Below, piece after piece: positions 1-6,436 of a stretch of 9,126 bases of DNA. The number at the start of each line of letters is the position of its first letter. Positions within the stretch are counted from its first letter, which is position 1. Below the pieces are notes generated by a model that worked only from the letters and a program-made list of their open reading frames with translations, searched no databases and was not told the origin of the DNA. The position numbers and the translations under genes were made by a program. The DNA comes from Flavobacteriales bacterium (GTDB taxonomy: Bacteria > Bacteroidota > Bacteroidia > Flavobacteriales_F > PHOS-HE28), in NCBI GenBank assembly GCA_024640205.1, contig JAHEFL010000045.1, forward strand, positions 1 through 9,126. The letters are read 5' to 3'.

Positions 1-207
1 AACCGTGTCGTTGGACCAGGTTGGAAGGGCATCATGGAGCGTAGGAAGCCGGAATGGATCATGAACATGATGTTGAACATCGATGTCATGCTTGAGACCG
101 ATCCAGAAGCCCAGAAAGGCTTGGAGGAATGTTTGGTACGGATGCCCAATCAGGGCCTTAGCAAGGATGATGGCAGGAATGTCCTTGAATTCATGCGTAC
201 CCTTTGA
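1..207 (+). CDS. c-type cytochrome, C-terminal part (gene starts outside window)
   Basis: An open frame enters from the left edge in frame 1 and ends at TGA 205-207, giving 68 residues. The visible piece begins with N-R-V-V-G-P-G-W and contains R-K-P-E-W-I near residue 16. It ends with M-P-N-Q-G-L-S (residues 48-54) and a final amphipathic helix V-L-E-F-M-R-T-L. This is the usual end of a small class I cytochrome c, where the methionine of an M-P-N-Q type loop is the distal haem ligand and a C-terminal helix packs on the haem. The CXXCH haem-binding motif would lie upstream and cannot be seen. The gene stops 36 nt before nosZ on the same strand. Small cytochromes c are common beside clade II nosZ, so I infer that it passes electrons to NosZ. 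The identification rests on the C-terminal pattern alone. Confidence 0.72.
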   Translation, partial: NRVVGPGWKGIMERRKPEWIMNMMLNIDVMLETDPEAQKGLEECLVRMPNQGLSKDDGRNVLEFMRTL

Positions 208-243
208 ATAGAACACCTTAGCTCATACCCAATCACTAGATCC

Positions 244-2238
244 ATGAAACGATCCCTCATTTACACCGGCACAACGCTGGGTCTCATCGCAGGAGCATTC
301 CTGCTTATGAACAGCCTGCCTGGATGCCGACCCGGAACGACCAAAACGGCGGTGACCGGGGACGCCGGTAGCCGCGTTTATGTTAAGCCAGGTGCAAAGG
401 ACGAATTCTACAATTTCGTCAGTGGTGGCTTCAGCGGACAGCTTGCTGTTTACGGGTTACCATCAGGCCGACTTTTCCGCGAGATACCGGTATTCTCAGT
501 CGATCCAGAGACCGGATGGGGATTCTCTGAGGAGAGCAAAGGCATGCTCACCACCAGCCATGGTTTCGTGCCTTGGGATGACAGCCATCACCCCGAGCTT
601 TCTCAAACCGATGGCGTTCCTGATGGGAAATGGTGCTTCATAAACGGGAACAACACACCGCGGATCGCGTTGATCGATCTGGGAACATTCCGCACCCATA
701 GTATCATTGAGATCCCGAACAGCGCGGGTAACCACTCCTCACCGTTCACCACGGGTAACAGCGAATACGTCATTGCGGGAACCCGTTTTAGCATACCCAT
801 GGGTGATGAGGCATCCCGTGATGTACCCATCACTTCCTACAAGGAGAACTTCAAGGGTACGGTATCGTTCATTCATCCGGAACCGGAAACGGGCAAAATG
901 AGTATCGCGTTCCAGATCGTGACCCCGGGGGTGAACTTCGATCTGAGCCACGCTGGAAAAGGACCATCGGAAGGTTGGTTCTTCTTCAGCTGCTACAATA
1001 CCGAGCAGGCTTATAGCTTGTTGGAGGTGAACGCGAGCCAACGCGACAAGGACTTCGTGATGGCAGTAAATTGGAAAATGGCGGAACAACTTGCCAAGGA
1101 GGGCAAGGGAAAGCGTGTGCCGGGCAAGCACCATTCGAATTGGTGGAACGACGAAACTCATTCCTCCGAGACCACGGTCTATGAGGATGTGCTCCAACTG
1201 GACCCCAAGGATCATCCTGGACTGTTGTACTTCATGCCTTGCCCTAAGTCACCTCATGGATGTGATGTGGACCCAACGGGGAATTATATCGTCGGTAGTG
1301 GAAAATTGGCGGCCCTGGTGCCCGTGTTCAAGTTCGACAAGATCCAAAAAGCCATTGCTGACAAGGATTATGAGGGGGAATTCATGGGTATTCCTGTGTT
1401 GAAATACGAGAGCGTACTTCATGGTGAGGTGAAGAAGCCGGGCCTCGGACCTTTGCATACCGAGTTCGACAATAAAGGCAATGCTTACACTTCGATGTTC
1501 GTGAGCAGTGAGATCGTCAAATGGAACGTGGAATCCTTGGAAGTTCTGGATCGCGTGCCTACCTATTACAGTATCGGTCACCTGTGCGTGCCTGGTGGAG
1601 ATAGCAAGTCACCGTGGGGTAAATACGTGATCGCCTACAACAAGATCACCAAGGATCGGTATCTACCCACAGGTCCTGAATTGACGCAGTCTGCACAGTT
1701 GTACAGCATTGAAGGTGACAAGATGGAATTGCTATTGGACTTCCCAACAACCGGTGAGCCGCATTACGCACAGGCGATCCCTGCGGAATTGGTCACTCCC
1801 CGAGAAGTGAAATTCTTCAAGATCGAGGAGAACCAGCATCCTTTCGTTGCGAAAGGAGAGAAGGAAACGAAGATCGAGCGCAGGGGAAAGGAGGTTCATG
1901 TTTGGATGACGAGCATCCGTTCACACTTCGCTCCGGATAACATTGAAGGCATCAAGATCGGTGATGAGGTCTTTTTCCATGTGACCAACCTGGAACAAGA
2001 TTGGGACGTTCCGCACGGTTTTGCGATCAAGGGCGCGATGAACGCTGAATTGCTCATCATGCCCGGAGAGACCCAGACCTTGAAATGGGTTCCGAACAGG
2101 GTAGGTGTAGTGCCATTCTACTGCACGGACTTCTGTTCCGCCCTTCACCAGGAGATGTCCGGCTATGCCAGGGTATCCCCGGCCAATAGCAATGTCCCAT
2201 TGAGTGCTCGGACCGTATCCGTCGACGCAGAACTCTAG
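244..2238 (+). CDS. nosZ: nitrous-oxide reductase NosZ, clade II (Sec-type)
   Basis: This 664-residue enzyme catalyses the final step of denitrification, N2O to N2 and water, outside the cytoplasmic membrane. The N-terminus has two basic residues (K2, R3) and a hydrophobic stretch (about 10-24) ending L-P-G-C (C28). There is no twin-arginine motif, as in clade II enzymes, and C28 could be a lipidation site. The seven-bladed propeller domain supplies the CuZ histidines: H115, H116, H164, H338, H405, H446 and H507. Several spacings match the Pseudomonas stutzeri enzyme as I recall it (48 residues between the second and third, 61 between the sixth and seventh). The gap between H164 and H338 is longer, as expected for clade II. 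The C-terminal cupredoxin domain has the CuA ligands H591, C627, C631, H635 and M638, in the clade II form C-T-D-F-C-S-A-L-H-Q-E-M. All catalytic ligands are intact. The chosen ATG is the one that gives a signal peptide. A terminator follows the gene directly. Confidence 0.98.
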   Translation: MKRSLIYTGTTLGLIAGAFLLMNSLPGCRPGTTKTAVTGDAGSRVYVKPGAKDEFYNFVSGGFSGQLAVYGLPSGRLFREIPVFSVDPETGWGFSEESKGMLTTSHGFVPWDDSHHPELSQTDGVPDGKWCFINGNNTPRIALIDLGTFRTHSIIEIPNSAGNHSSPFTTGNSEYVIAGTRFSIPMGDEASRDVPITSYKENFKGTVSFIHPEPETGKMSIAFQIVTPGVNFDLSHAGKGPSEGWFFFSCYNTEQAYSLLEVNASQRDKDFVMAVNWKMAEQLAKEGKGKRVPGKHHSNWWNDETHSSETTVYEDVLQLDPKDHPGLLYFMPCPKSPHGCDVDPTGNYIVGSGKLAALVPVFKFDKIQKAIADKDYEGEFMGIPVLKYESVLHGEVKKPGLGPLHTEFDNKGNAYTSMFVSSEIVKWNVESLEVLDRVPTYYSIGHLCVPGGDSKSPWGKYVIAYNKITKDRYLPTGPELTQSAQLYSIEGDKMELLLDFPTTGEPHYAQAIPAELVTPREVKFFKIEENQHPFVAKGEKETKIERRGKEVHVWMTSIRSHFAPDNIEGIKIGDEVFFHVTNLEQDWDVPHGFAIKGAMNAELLIMPGETQTLKWVPNRVGVVPFYCTDFCSALHQEMSGYARVSPANSNVPLSARTVSVDAEL

Positions 2239-2259
2239 GGTTGAATTGACGTCTGATAC

Positions 2260-2319
2260 GACCATCCGCCGTTCGACCGGTCCGCTTATTCGGGCCTGTC
2301 ACGGCGGATGGTCATTTTT
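2260..2319 (+). terminator. intrinsic terminator between nosZ and the nos accessory genes
   Basis: The arms GACCATCCGCCG (2260-2271) and CGGCGGATGGTC (2302-2313) are a perfect 12-bp inverted repeat. The enclosed 30 nt can continue the stem: 2276-2283 pairs with 2292-2299 with one mismatch and one G-U. The 3' arm is followed by ATTTTTG (T-run 2315-2319). The reverse strand has no T-run after the stem, so it would act in the forward direction only. It starts 21 nt after the nosZ stop codon and probably ends many nosZ transcripts, leaving the accessory genes to read-through or to a weak internal promoter. Confidence 0.8.
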
Positions 2320-2337
2320 GCAGCCCATCCGATCAAT

Positions 2338-2913
2338 ATGAAACCGATCTCGAGAGTTATGATCGCCATTGCGGCGCTTGCGCTTCTGGCACTATTGTTC
2401 GTGCCAATATGGAGGATCGACCTGATGGCGCCGCAGTATCCAGAAGGACTGGTCATGCAGATCTACATTGATCACTTCGCGGGTGATACCGAAAAGATCA
2501 ATGGATTGAACCACTATATCGGTATGTCATTGATCAAGGACGAGATGTTCCCTGAGTTCAAGTATCTGCGTAAAGTGGTCATGATCCTATCCGTCTTCGG
2601 GGTGTTGGCCGCGGTCTGGGGGAAACGGCAAGGGCTGTTCGCCGGATTGATCACGCTAAGCGCATTTGGCCTTTGGGCTTTGTACGATATGTGGAAATGG
2701 GGATACAGCTATGGCCACGACCTCGATCCGCGCGCAGCGATCAAGGTTGAGGGCATGGTGTATCAGCCCCCGCTCATCGGTCACAAGCAACTGCTGAACT
2801 TCGATGCATGGAGCACACCGGATATCGGTGGCTGGGTACTGTTCGTCGTTCTGGGTATGCTTGGGGTCGTGTATTTCCTTGAACTGCGCAAGGCGCGCCA
2901 ACAAAGTGCATAG
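2338..2913 (+). CDS. nosB: NosB-like four-helix membrane protein of clade II nos clusters
   Basis: The 191-residue product has four predicted membrane segments (about 7-24, 79-96, 99-118 and 162-182). Two polar regions stand out. Residues 25-78 contain A-P-Q-Y-P-E-G-L and I-N-G-L-N-H-Y-I-G-M, and residues 119-160 contain G-H-D-L-D-P and V-Y-Q-P-P-L-I-G-H-K. NosB, described next to nosZ in Wolinella and other clade II clusters, is a membrane protein with four predicted segments and no proven role. Position, size and topology fit it. The name therefore rests on context and topology, not on a catalytic motif. The several H and M residues in the loops could bind copper, but this is speculation. 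I start at ATG 2338, which gives a compact first helix. An in-frame ATG at 2308 lies inside the 3' arm of the preceding terminator and is unlikely. The stop is 1 nt before nosL. Confidence 0.75.
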   Translation: MKPISRVMIAIAALALLALLFVPIWRIDLMAPQYPEGLVMQIYIDHFAGDTEKINGLNHYIGMSLIKDEMFPEFKYLRKVVMILSVFGVLAAVWGKRQGLFAGLITLSAFGLWALYDMWKWGYSYGHDLDPRAAIKVEGMVYQPPLIGHKQLLNFDAWSTPDIGGWVLFVVLGMLGVVYFLELRKARQQSA

Positions 2914-2914
2914 G

Positions 2915-3364
2915 ATGATCGGAACAATAAGTCGTCTTCCATCCCTGTTGTTGATCATGATCAGCGGACTTGTCTCCTGTGGACAGACTTCGCCGTCCAT
3001 CGATTTCGGCAAGGCAGAATGTGCCCATTGCAGGATGAACGTGGTTGACCGTCAGTTCGGTGCCGTGTTGATCACGCAGAAGGGTAGGCAGTACGTATTC
3101 GATGATCTTTCTTGCATGATCAACCATGTGGAAGCAGGAACGGTCGCGCGCTCTCAAGTGGCAGCTTGGTATGTCTGTGACCATGCGCACCCAGGCGTAT
3201 TGATCGATGCGTTGAACGCATTCTATTTGAACGGTCCTTCTTTCCGAAGTCCGATGCGTGGGGACGTGGCGGCATTCGGCACCGAGGAGATCCGTGACCA
3301 GGCAGCCCATGAAGGTGACGTATCACTTGATTGGTCGGGTGTGGAGCAACTGTTCAAGAAGTAA
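2915..3364 (+). CDS. nosL: NosL, copper-binding periplasmic lipoprotein
   Basis: This 149-residue protein has a lipoprotein signal peptide: a hydrophobic core at 9-20 and lipobox L-V-S-C with the lipidated cysteine C22. The mature part carries the NosL copper motif C-A-H-C-R-M (C36, C39, M41), then F-D-D-L-S-C-M (62-68) and R-S-P-M-R-G (111-116), all typical of the family. NosL binds Cu(I) and is a copper chaperone for NosZ maturation, acting on the outer face of the cytoplasmic membrane. The frame is open further upstream inside nosB, but only the ATG at 2915 places a signal peptide at the N-terminus. It follows the nosB stop by 1 nt, so translation is probably coupled. The acidic +2/+3 pattern often linked to surface export in Bacteroidota is absent after C22 (G-Q-T-S), which fits a protein retained in the periplasm. 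Confidence 0.95.
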   Translation: MIGTISRLPSLLLIMISGLVSCGQTSPSIDFGKAECAHCRMNVVDRQFGAVLITQKGRQYVFDDLSCMINHVEAGTVARSQVAAWYVCDHAHPGVLIDALNAFYLNGPSFRSPMRGDVAAFGTEEIRDQAAHEGDVSLDWSGVEQLFKK

Positions 3365-3373
3365 CTTTTCCGG

Positions 3374-4747
3374 ATGATCCGGGCATTCGCACTGCTTCCA
3401 TTGCTGCTGTCTTTCGGCGTATGCTCCGCCACGTCCTGGGAGTATGATGCCCATGGTGCAGAGCGGTTCAAGGATCTATTGCAACGAATAGCGATAGGGG
3501 ACACCGTTCGGATCTCGGGTATCGTTCAGGAAGGGACCATCACGATCAATAGACCGGTTACGATCTGGGGGCGTGAAGGTGCGGTGATCGATGGTGGTGA
3601 AAAGGGGGAGGTGCTCGTCGTGCTTGCTGATGACGTGACCATTCGCGGACTGACCATTCGGGGCACGTTGGTGAGCAATCTGGAGGACTATGCCGGGATC
3701 AAAGTGAAGGAGTGCTACAGAACGGTCATCGCCGGGAATTTCATGGACCGATGTTTTTTTGCCATCTACCTCAGCGGAGCCCGGGACGCGTTGGTGGAGC
3801 ACAACAGGGTGATCGGAGATGATTCCGTGGATGAGCGTATGGCCAACGGGATCCATTTATGGAAGTGCAACAATGCCACCATTCGTCACAATCTCTCGGA
3901 AAGGCATCGCGACGGTATCTATTTCGAGTTCGTAACGGACTCCCGGATACATGATAACGTGAGCCGTAATAATCTTCGATATGGCCTTCATTTCATGTTC
4001 TCGCATCGCGATACCTATGAGGATAATCTGTTCCTGAATAATGGTGCCGGTGTTGCAGTGATGTATTCGAAAGTGATCGAGATGCGTAGGAACAAATTCC
4101 TCAGCAACCGTGGTGCGAGCTCCTATGGCCTGTTGTTGAAGGAGATCAATGATGGCGAGATAACGGACAATGTATTCCGGGATAATACCACCGGGCTGAT
4201 GGTGGACGGATGTAATCGGATACACGCGCAGCGGAATGAATTCCGTTACAATGGATGGGCCTTGAAACTATTCGCCAATGCGACGGCTTGCTCGTTCAGG
4301 AGCAATTCATTCCTGGGGAACACGTTCGATGTGAGCACGAACGGTGAACTCATGCTCAACGAAATGATGGGCAACTACTGGGACCGTTATGCCGGTTATG
4401 ACCTCGATCGGGATGGCTTTGGGGATGTACCGCATAGGCCGCTCGGTTTCTTCACGTTGCTGGTCGAACGAATGCCATACGCCATGGTCTTTTCGCGAAG
4501 CCTGTTCGTATCGCTGCTCGATCGGGCCGAGCGACTTATACCATCCCTGTCACCCGAGGCCATGAAGGATGATCGTCCCTTGATGAGACCCCCGGATCCC
4601 AAAGATGGCACTGGCCGCAAGGATACGGTCACAATGAGCAATAGTGCCGGCTCGGGTTCTTCCTTTGGGAGCGGTAGCGGGATATCATATTGTTGGAGCC
4701 AACGCATTCGCTCCAAATCATGGTTAACCTTGGAGGCACATGTCTGA
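3374..4747 (+). CDS. nosD: NosD, periplasmic beta-helix protein for CuZ maturation
   Basis: The 457-residue product has a signal peptide (hydrophobic 4-16, likely cleavage just after S-A-T, near 20). A right-handed parallel beta-helix of the CASH/NosD type runs from about 45 to 335, seen as short imperfect repeats rich in N-N/D-N turns. NosD hallmarks are L-R-Y-G-L-H-F-M-F-S-H (201-211), G-V-A-V-M-Y-S-K (226-233) and N-Y-W-D-R-Y-A-G-Y-D-L-D-R-D-G (334-348). NosD works with the NosF/NosY ABC transporter to deliver a sulfur species or help copper assembly at CuZ; the exact cargo is debated. The usual end of the family, around R-P-L-M-R-P (401-406), is followed here by an extra tail of about 50 residues with a Ser/Gly-rich patch (424-436) and a basic stretch. 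The gene begins 9 nt after nosL and overlaps nosF by 8 nt (ATGTCTGA). Confidence 0.95.
   Translation: MIRAFALLPLLLSFGVCSATSWEYDAHGAERFKDLLQRIAIGDTVRISGIVQEGTITINRPVTIWGREGAVIDGGEKGEVLVVLADDVTIRGLTIRGTLVSNLEDYAGIKVKECYRTVIAGNFMDRCFFAIYLSGARDALVEHNRVIGDDSVDERMANGIHLWKCNNATIRHNLSERHRDGIYFEFVTDSRIHDNVSRNNLRYGLHFMFSHRDTYEDNLFLNNGAGVAVMYSKVIEMRRNKFLSNRGASSYGLLLKEINDGEITDNVFRDNTTGLMVDGCNRIHAQRNEFRYNGWALKLFANATACSFRSNSFLGNTFDVSTNGELMLNEMMGNYWDRYAGYDLDRDGFGDVPHRPLGFFTLLVERMPYAMVFSRSLFVSLLDRAERLIPSLSPEAMKDDRPLMRPPDPKDGTGRKDTVTMSNSAGSGSSFGSGSGISYCWSQRIRSKSWLTLEAHV
4693..4736 (+). promoter_or_regulatory. possible RNA switch masking the nosF ribosome binding site
   Basis: TTGGAGC at 4693-4699 and GCTCCAA at 4710-4716 form a 7-bp stem with a 10-nt loop inside the end of nosD. 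The same CTCCAA (4711-4716) is also complementary to TTGGAG at 4730-4735, which overlaps the likely Shine-Dalgarno GGAGG (4732-4736) of nosF. The two pairings exclude each other: the upstream hairpin leaves the nosF site free, and the downstream one hides it. The complementarity is certain from the sequence. A regulatory role is inference, and Shine-Dalgarno use is weak in many Bacteroidota. Confidence 0.3.
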
Positions 4748-5489
4748 GGTGCGTATTCGTTTCGACAACGTAGGGAAGCGCTATGGAAGGCTATGGGCTC
4801 TCCGCGGCGCGGATCTGACCTTTGTCAAAGGCGAGGTGGTGATGTTGATCGGGCCCAATGCCAGTGGAAAGACCACGTTGATCAAGTGCCTTCTTGGTCT
4901 GGTGCGTAGCACCGAAGGAAGGATCAGTGTGGATGGGAAGGTCATTGGCAACGACCCGGGTTACAGGAGGTCCATCGGCTACATGCCACAGATCTCCCAA
5001 TTTCCGACAGCATTGACCGTTGGCCAGTTGCTCGATATGATGAAGGATGTGCGCGGCCTGGATGACAGCGCACTTGACGATAGCTTGGTGGATGAACTCG
5101 GTATGCGAGCGCATATGGACAAACGACTTGGTACACTTTCCGGCGGCACTCGCCAGAAGGTGAGTGCCGTACTTGCATTTCGATCCCGCCCGCAGATCCT
5201 TGTAATGGATGAACCGACCGCCGGCCTTGATCCAATATCCGCACGCCGTGTGCTCAAGGAGGCAGGAGCCCTTCGTGATTCCGGTGGAACTGTGCTGATC
5301 ACCTCGCATTTGATGGAAGAGGTGGAGTCCCTTGCTGATCGCGTTGCATATCTGGAGGACGGTCACCTTCGTTTCCTGCTGCCTGTGAAGGAGATCCTTG
5401 AGCTGACAGGTACCCAACGTCTCGCCAATGCCATACCAGCCATGCTCGGTGGACCTTTGAAAGAAGCGGATCCCGTTCATCATGTTTAA
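4740..5489 (+). CDS. nosF: NosF, ABC transporter ATP-binding protein
   Basis: This 249-residue ATPase has every ABC element in order: Walker A G-P-N-A-S-G-K-T-T (38-46), Q-loop glutamine Q84, signature L-S-G-G-T-R-Q-K (133-140), Walker B I-L-V-M-D-E-P-T (153-160) and H-loop H190. The start E-V-R-I-R-F-D-N-V-G-K-R-Y-G fits a cytosolic nucleotide-binding domain with no signal peptide. NosF powers the NosY membrane partner, and the complex delivers its cargo (probably sulfur-containing) to NosD for CuZ assembly. The start codon lies inside nosD (8-nt overlap) with GGAGG only 3 nt upstream. An in-frame GTG at 4749 is possible, but the ATG keeps the normal N-terminus. Its end overlaps nosY by 8 nt (ATGTTTAA). 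Confidence 0.96.
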   Translation: MSEVRIRFDNVGKRYGRLWALRGADLTFVKGEVVMLIGPNASGKTTLIKCLLGLVRSTEGRISVDGKVIGNDPGYRRSIGYMPQISQFPTALTVGQLLDMMKDVRGLDDSALDDSLVDELGMRAHMDKRLGTLSGGTRQKVSAVLAFRSRPQILVMDEPTAGLDPISARRVLKEAGALRDSGGTVLITSHLMEEVESLADRVAYLEDGHLRFLLPVKEILELTGTQRLANAIPAMLGGPLKEADPVHHV

Positions 5490-6249
5490 GGTGTTCAAAT
5501 ACACGTTGATCGATCTGGCTCGGAACCGATTCGTTCTCGGATATGCCTTGTTGATGCTTCTGGTGGCCCAGGGCTTGTTCGTGGTGGAAGGCGACCCCGC
5601 CAAGGCATTGATCAGCCTGGTCCAGGTTGTGCTCACCTTGGTCCCCTTGATCACATTGGTATTCACGGTGGTCTATCTCTACGATTCACTGGAATTCACC
5701 CAATTGCTTGCCGTTCAGCCTATTGGACGACGTTCCATCCTGGCAGGCCAGTTGCTGGCCCTGTCATCCGCACTGCTCGTTGCGCAGGCATTCGGTCTCG
5801 GATTGCCACTGTTGGTGCATACGCCCGATCTGCCGGCATTGATCCTTTCCTTGTCGGGTTCCGGTCTGGTTCTGGTCTTTGCAGCCTTGGGGGCGCTGAT
5901 CGCACTGAAGCAGCGCGAAAAGGCTCGGGGGGTTGGTGTGGCCTTGTTCATTTGGTTCCTGTTCGTATTGGTTTACGACGCCCTATTAATGTGGCTCATG
6001 TTCGCGTTCAGCGATCATCCCATTGAGCCCTTGGTGGTGCCTCTGGCCGGAATTAACCCGGTTGACCTGGCGCGGATCATGGTCATGTTGCAGATCGACC
6101 TGGCGGCGATGATGGGATACAGCGGTGCGGTCTACAAGAACTTCTTCGGTAGCACGATCGGCATGGGCGTGGCAGGATCGATCCTTCTGCTATGGATCCT
6201 GATCCCAACGATGATCGCATTCCGCGTTTTCCAGCGTAAGGACCTGTGA
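5482..6249 (+). CDS. nosY: NosY, ABC transporter permease
   Basis: The 255-residue integral membrane protein has six predicted membrane helices (about 18-36, 46-67, 85-110, 118-142, 150-176 and 228-248), the usual ABC-2 type topology of NosY. The family-like segment G-I-N-P-V-D-L-A-R-I (190-199) sits in the large periplasmic stretch before the last helix. A short cytoplasmic N-terminus with an amphipathic helix (K-V-F-K-Y-T-L-I-D-L-A-R-N-R) resembles the coupling region that contacts the ATPase. It pairs with NosF and hands material to NosD. Translation starts within the last codons of nosF. No T-tract terminator is visible after its stop, so transcription may continue towards the fasciclin gene. 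Confidence 0.95.
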   Translation: MFKVFKYTLIDLARNRFVLGYALLMLLVAQGLFVVEGDPAKALISLVQVVLTLVPLITLVFTVVYLYDSLEFTQLLAVQPIGRRSILAGQLLALSSALLVAQAFGLGLPLLVHTPDLPALILSLSGSGLVLVFAALGALIALKQREKARGVGVALFIWFLFVLVYDALLMWLMFAFSDHPIEPLVVPLAGINPVDLARIMVMLQIDLAAMMGYSGAVYKNFFGSTIGMGVAGSILLLWILIPTMIAFRVFQRKDL

Positions 6250-6300
6250 TCACGGGAGCACGTACCAACGAGAGCCAATGCGATAGAAGGGCATTTCTAA

Positions 6301-6341
6301 GAACCATGGCTAAGGGCGGTAACATTGGTCGTTCATGGTTC
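6301..6341 (+). repeat. inverted repeat in the nosY-fasciclin spacer
   Basis: GAACCATG (6301-6308) and CATGGTTC (6334-6341) are perfect 8-bp inverted arms around a 25-nt loop. The loop end GGTCGTTC (6327-6334) can instead pair with GAACGATC (6349-6356) with one G-U. No T-run follows, so it is not a standard intrinsic terminator. It could be an mRNA-stabilising 3' structure for the nos unit or chance. Confidence 0.25.
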
Positions 6342-6398
6342 GGGATGAGAACGATCATTGGTGGGAATGAGCACGGTCATGTTCCCGTAGAATTAAGC

Positions 6399-6412
6399 GG
6401 ACAAATTTGTCC
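6399..6412 (+). promoter_or_regulatory. perfect 14-bp palindrome, candidate operator of the fasciclin gene
   Basis: GGACAAATTTGTCC is its own reverse complement and lies 24 nt before the fasciclin start codon, in an AT-rich patch (6388-6436) that stands out from the surroundings. That position suits a dimeric regulator acting at a promoter whose -10/-7 element may be the TATAGAAAT at 6415-6423. It does not match the FNR/DNR consensus TTGAT-N4-ATCAA. I cannot assign a regulator. Confidence 0.35.
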
Positions 6413-6436
6413 CCATATAGAAATAATCACTTTTCC

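Noticed and set aside
208..243. Promoter or operator directly before nosZ
   Set aside because: The 36-nt gap shows no inverted repeat, FNR-like box or convincing -33/-7 pair. Co-transcription with the upstream cytochrome is simpler.
739..1215. Minus-strand frame opposite nosZ (158 codons)
   Set aside because: It is contained in a fully intact NosZ with all copper ligands and has no signal of its own.
2313..2320. CATTTTTG as a Bacteroidota-type -7 promoter element (TAnnTTTG) for nosB
   Set aside because: It differs from the consensus at one position, no TTTG/TTG element sits at the right distance upstream, and the T-run is fully explained by the terminator.
2804..2914. Upstream-extended start of nosL within nosB
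   Set aside because: The extension would put 37 residues before a well-formed lipoprotein signal peptide and overlaps nosB, whose fourth membrane helix is encoded there.
4791..5666. Long open frame on the minus strand opposite nosF and nosY (291 codons)
   Set aside because: It lies opposite nosF, which has every ABC motif, and the start of nosY. The translation is rich in His, Arg, Thr and Cys with no domain pattern, typical of an antisense shadow.
6246..6253. GTGATCAC palindrome at the nosY stop codon as a CRP/FNR-type site
   Set aside because: It lacks the 4-6 nt central spacer of those sites and is short enough to be chance in a GATC-rich sequence.
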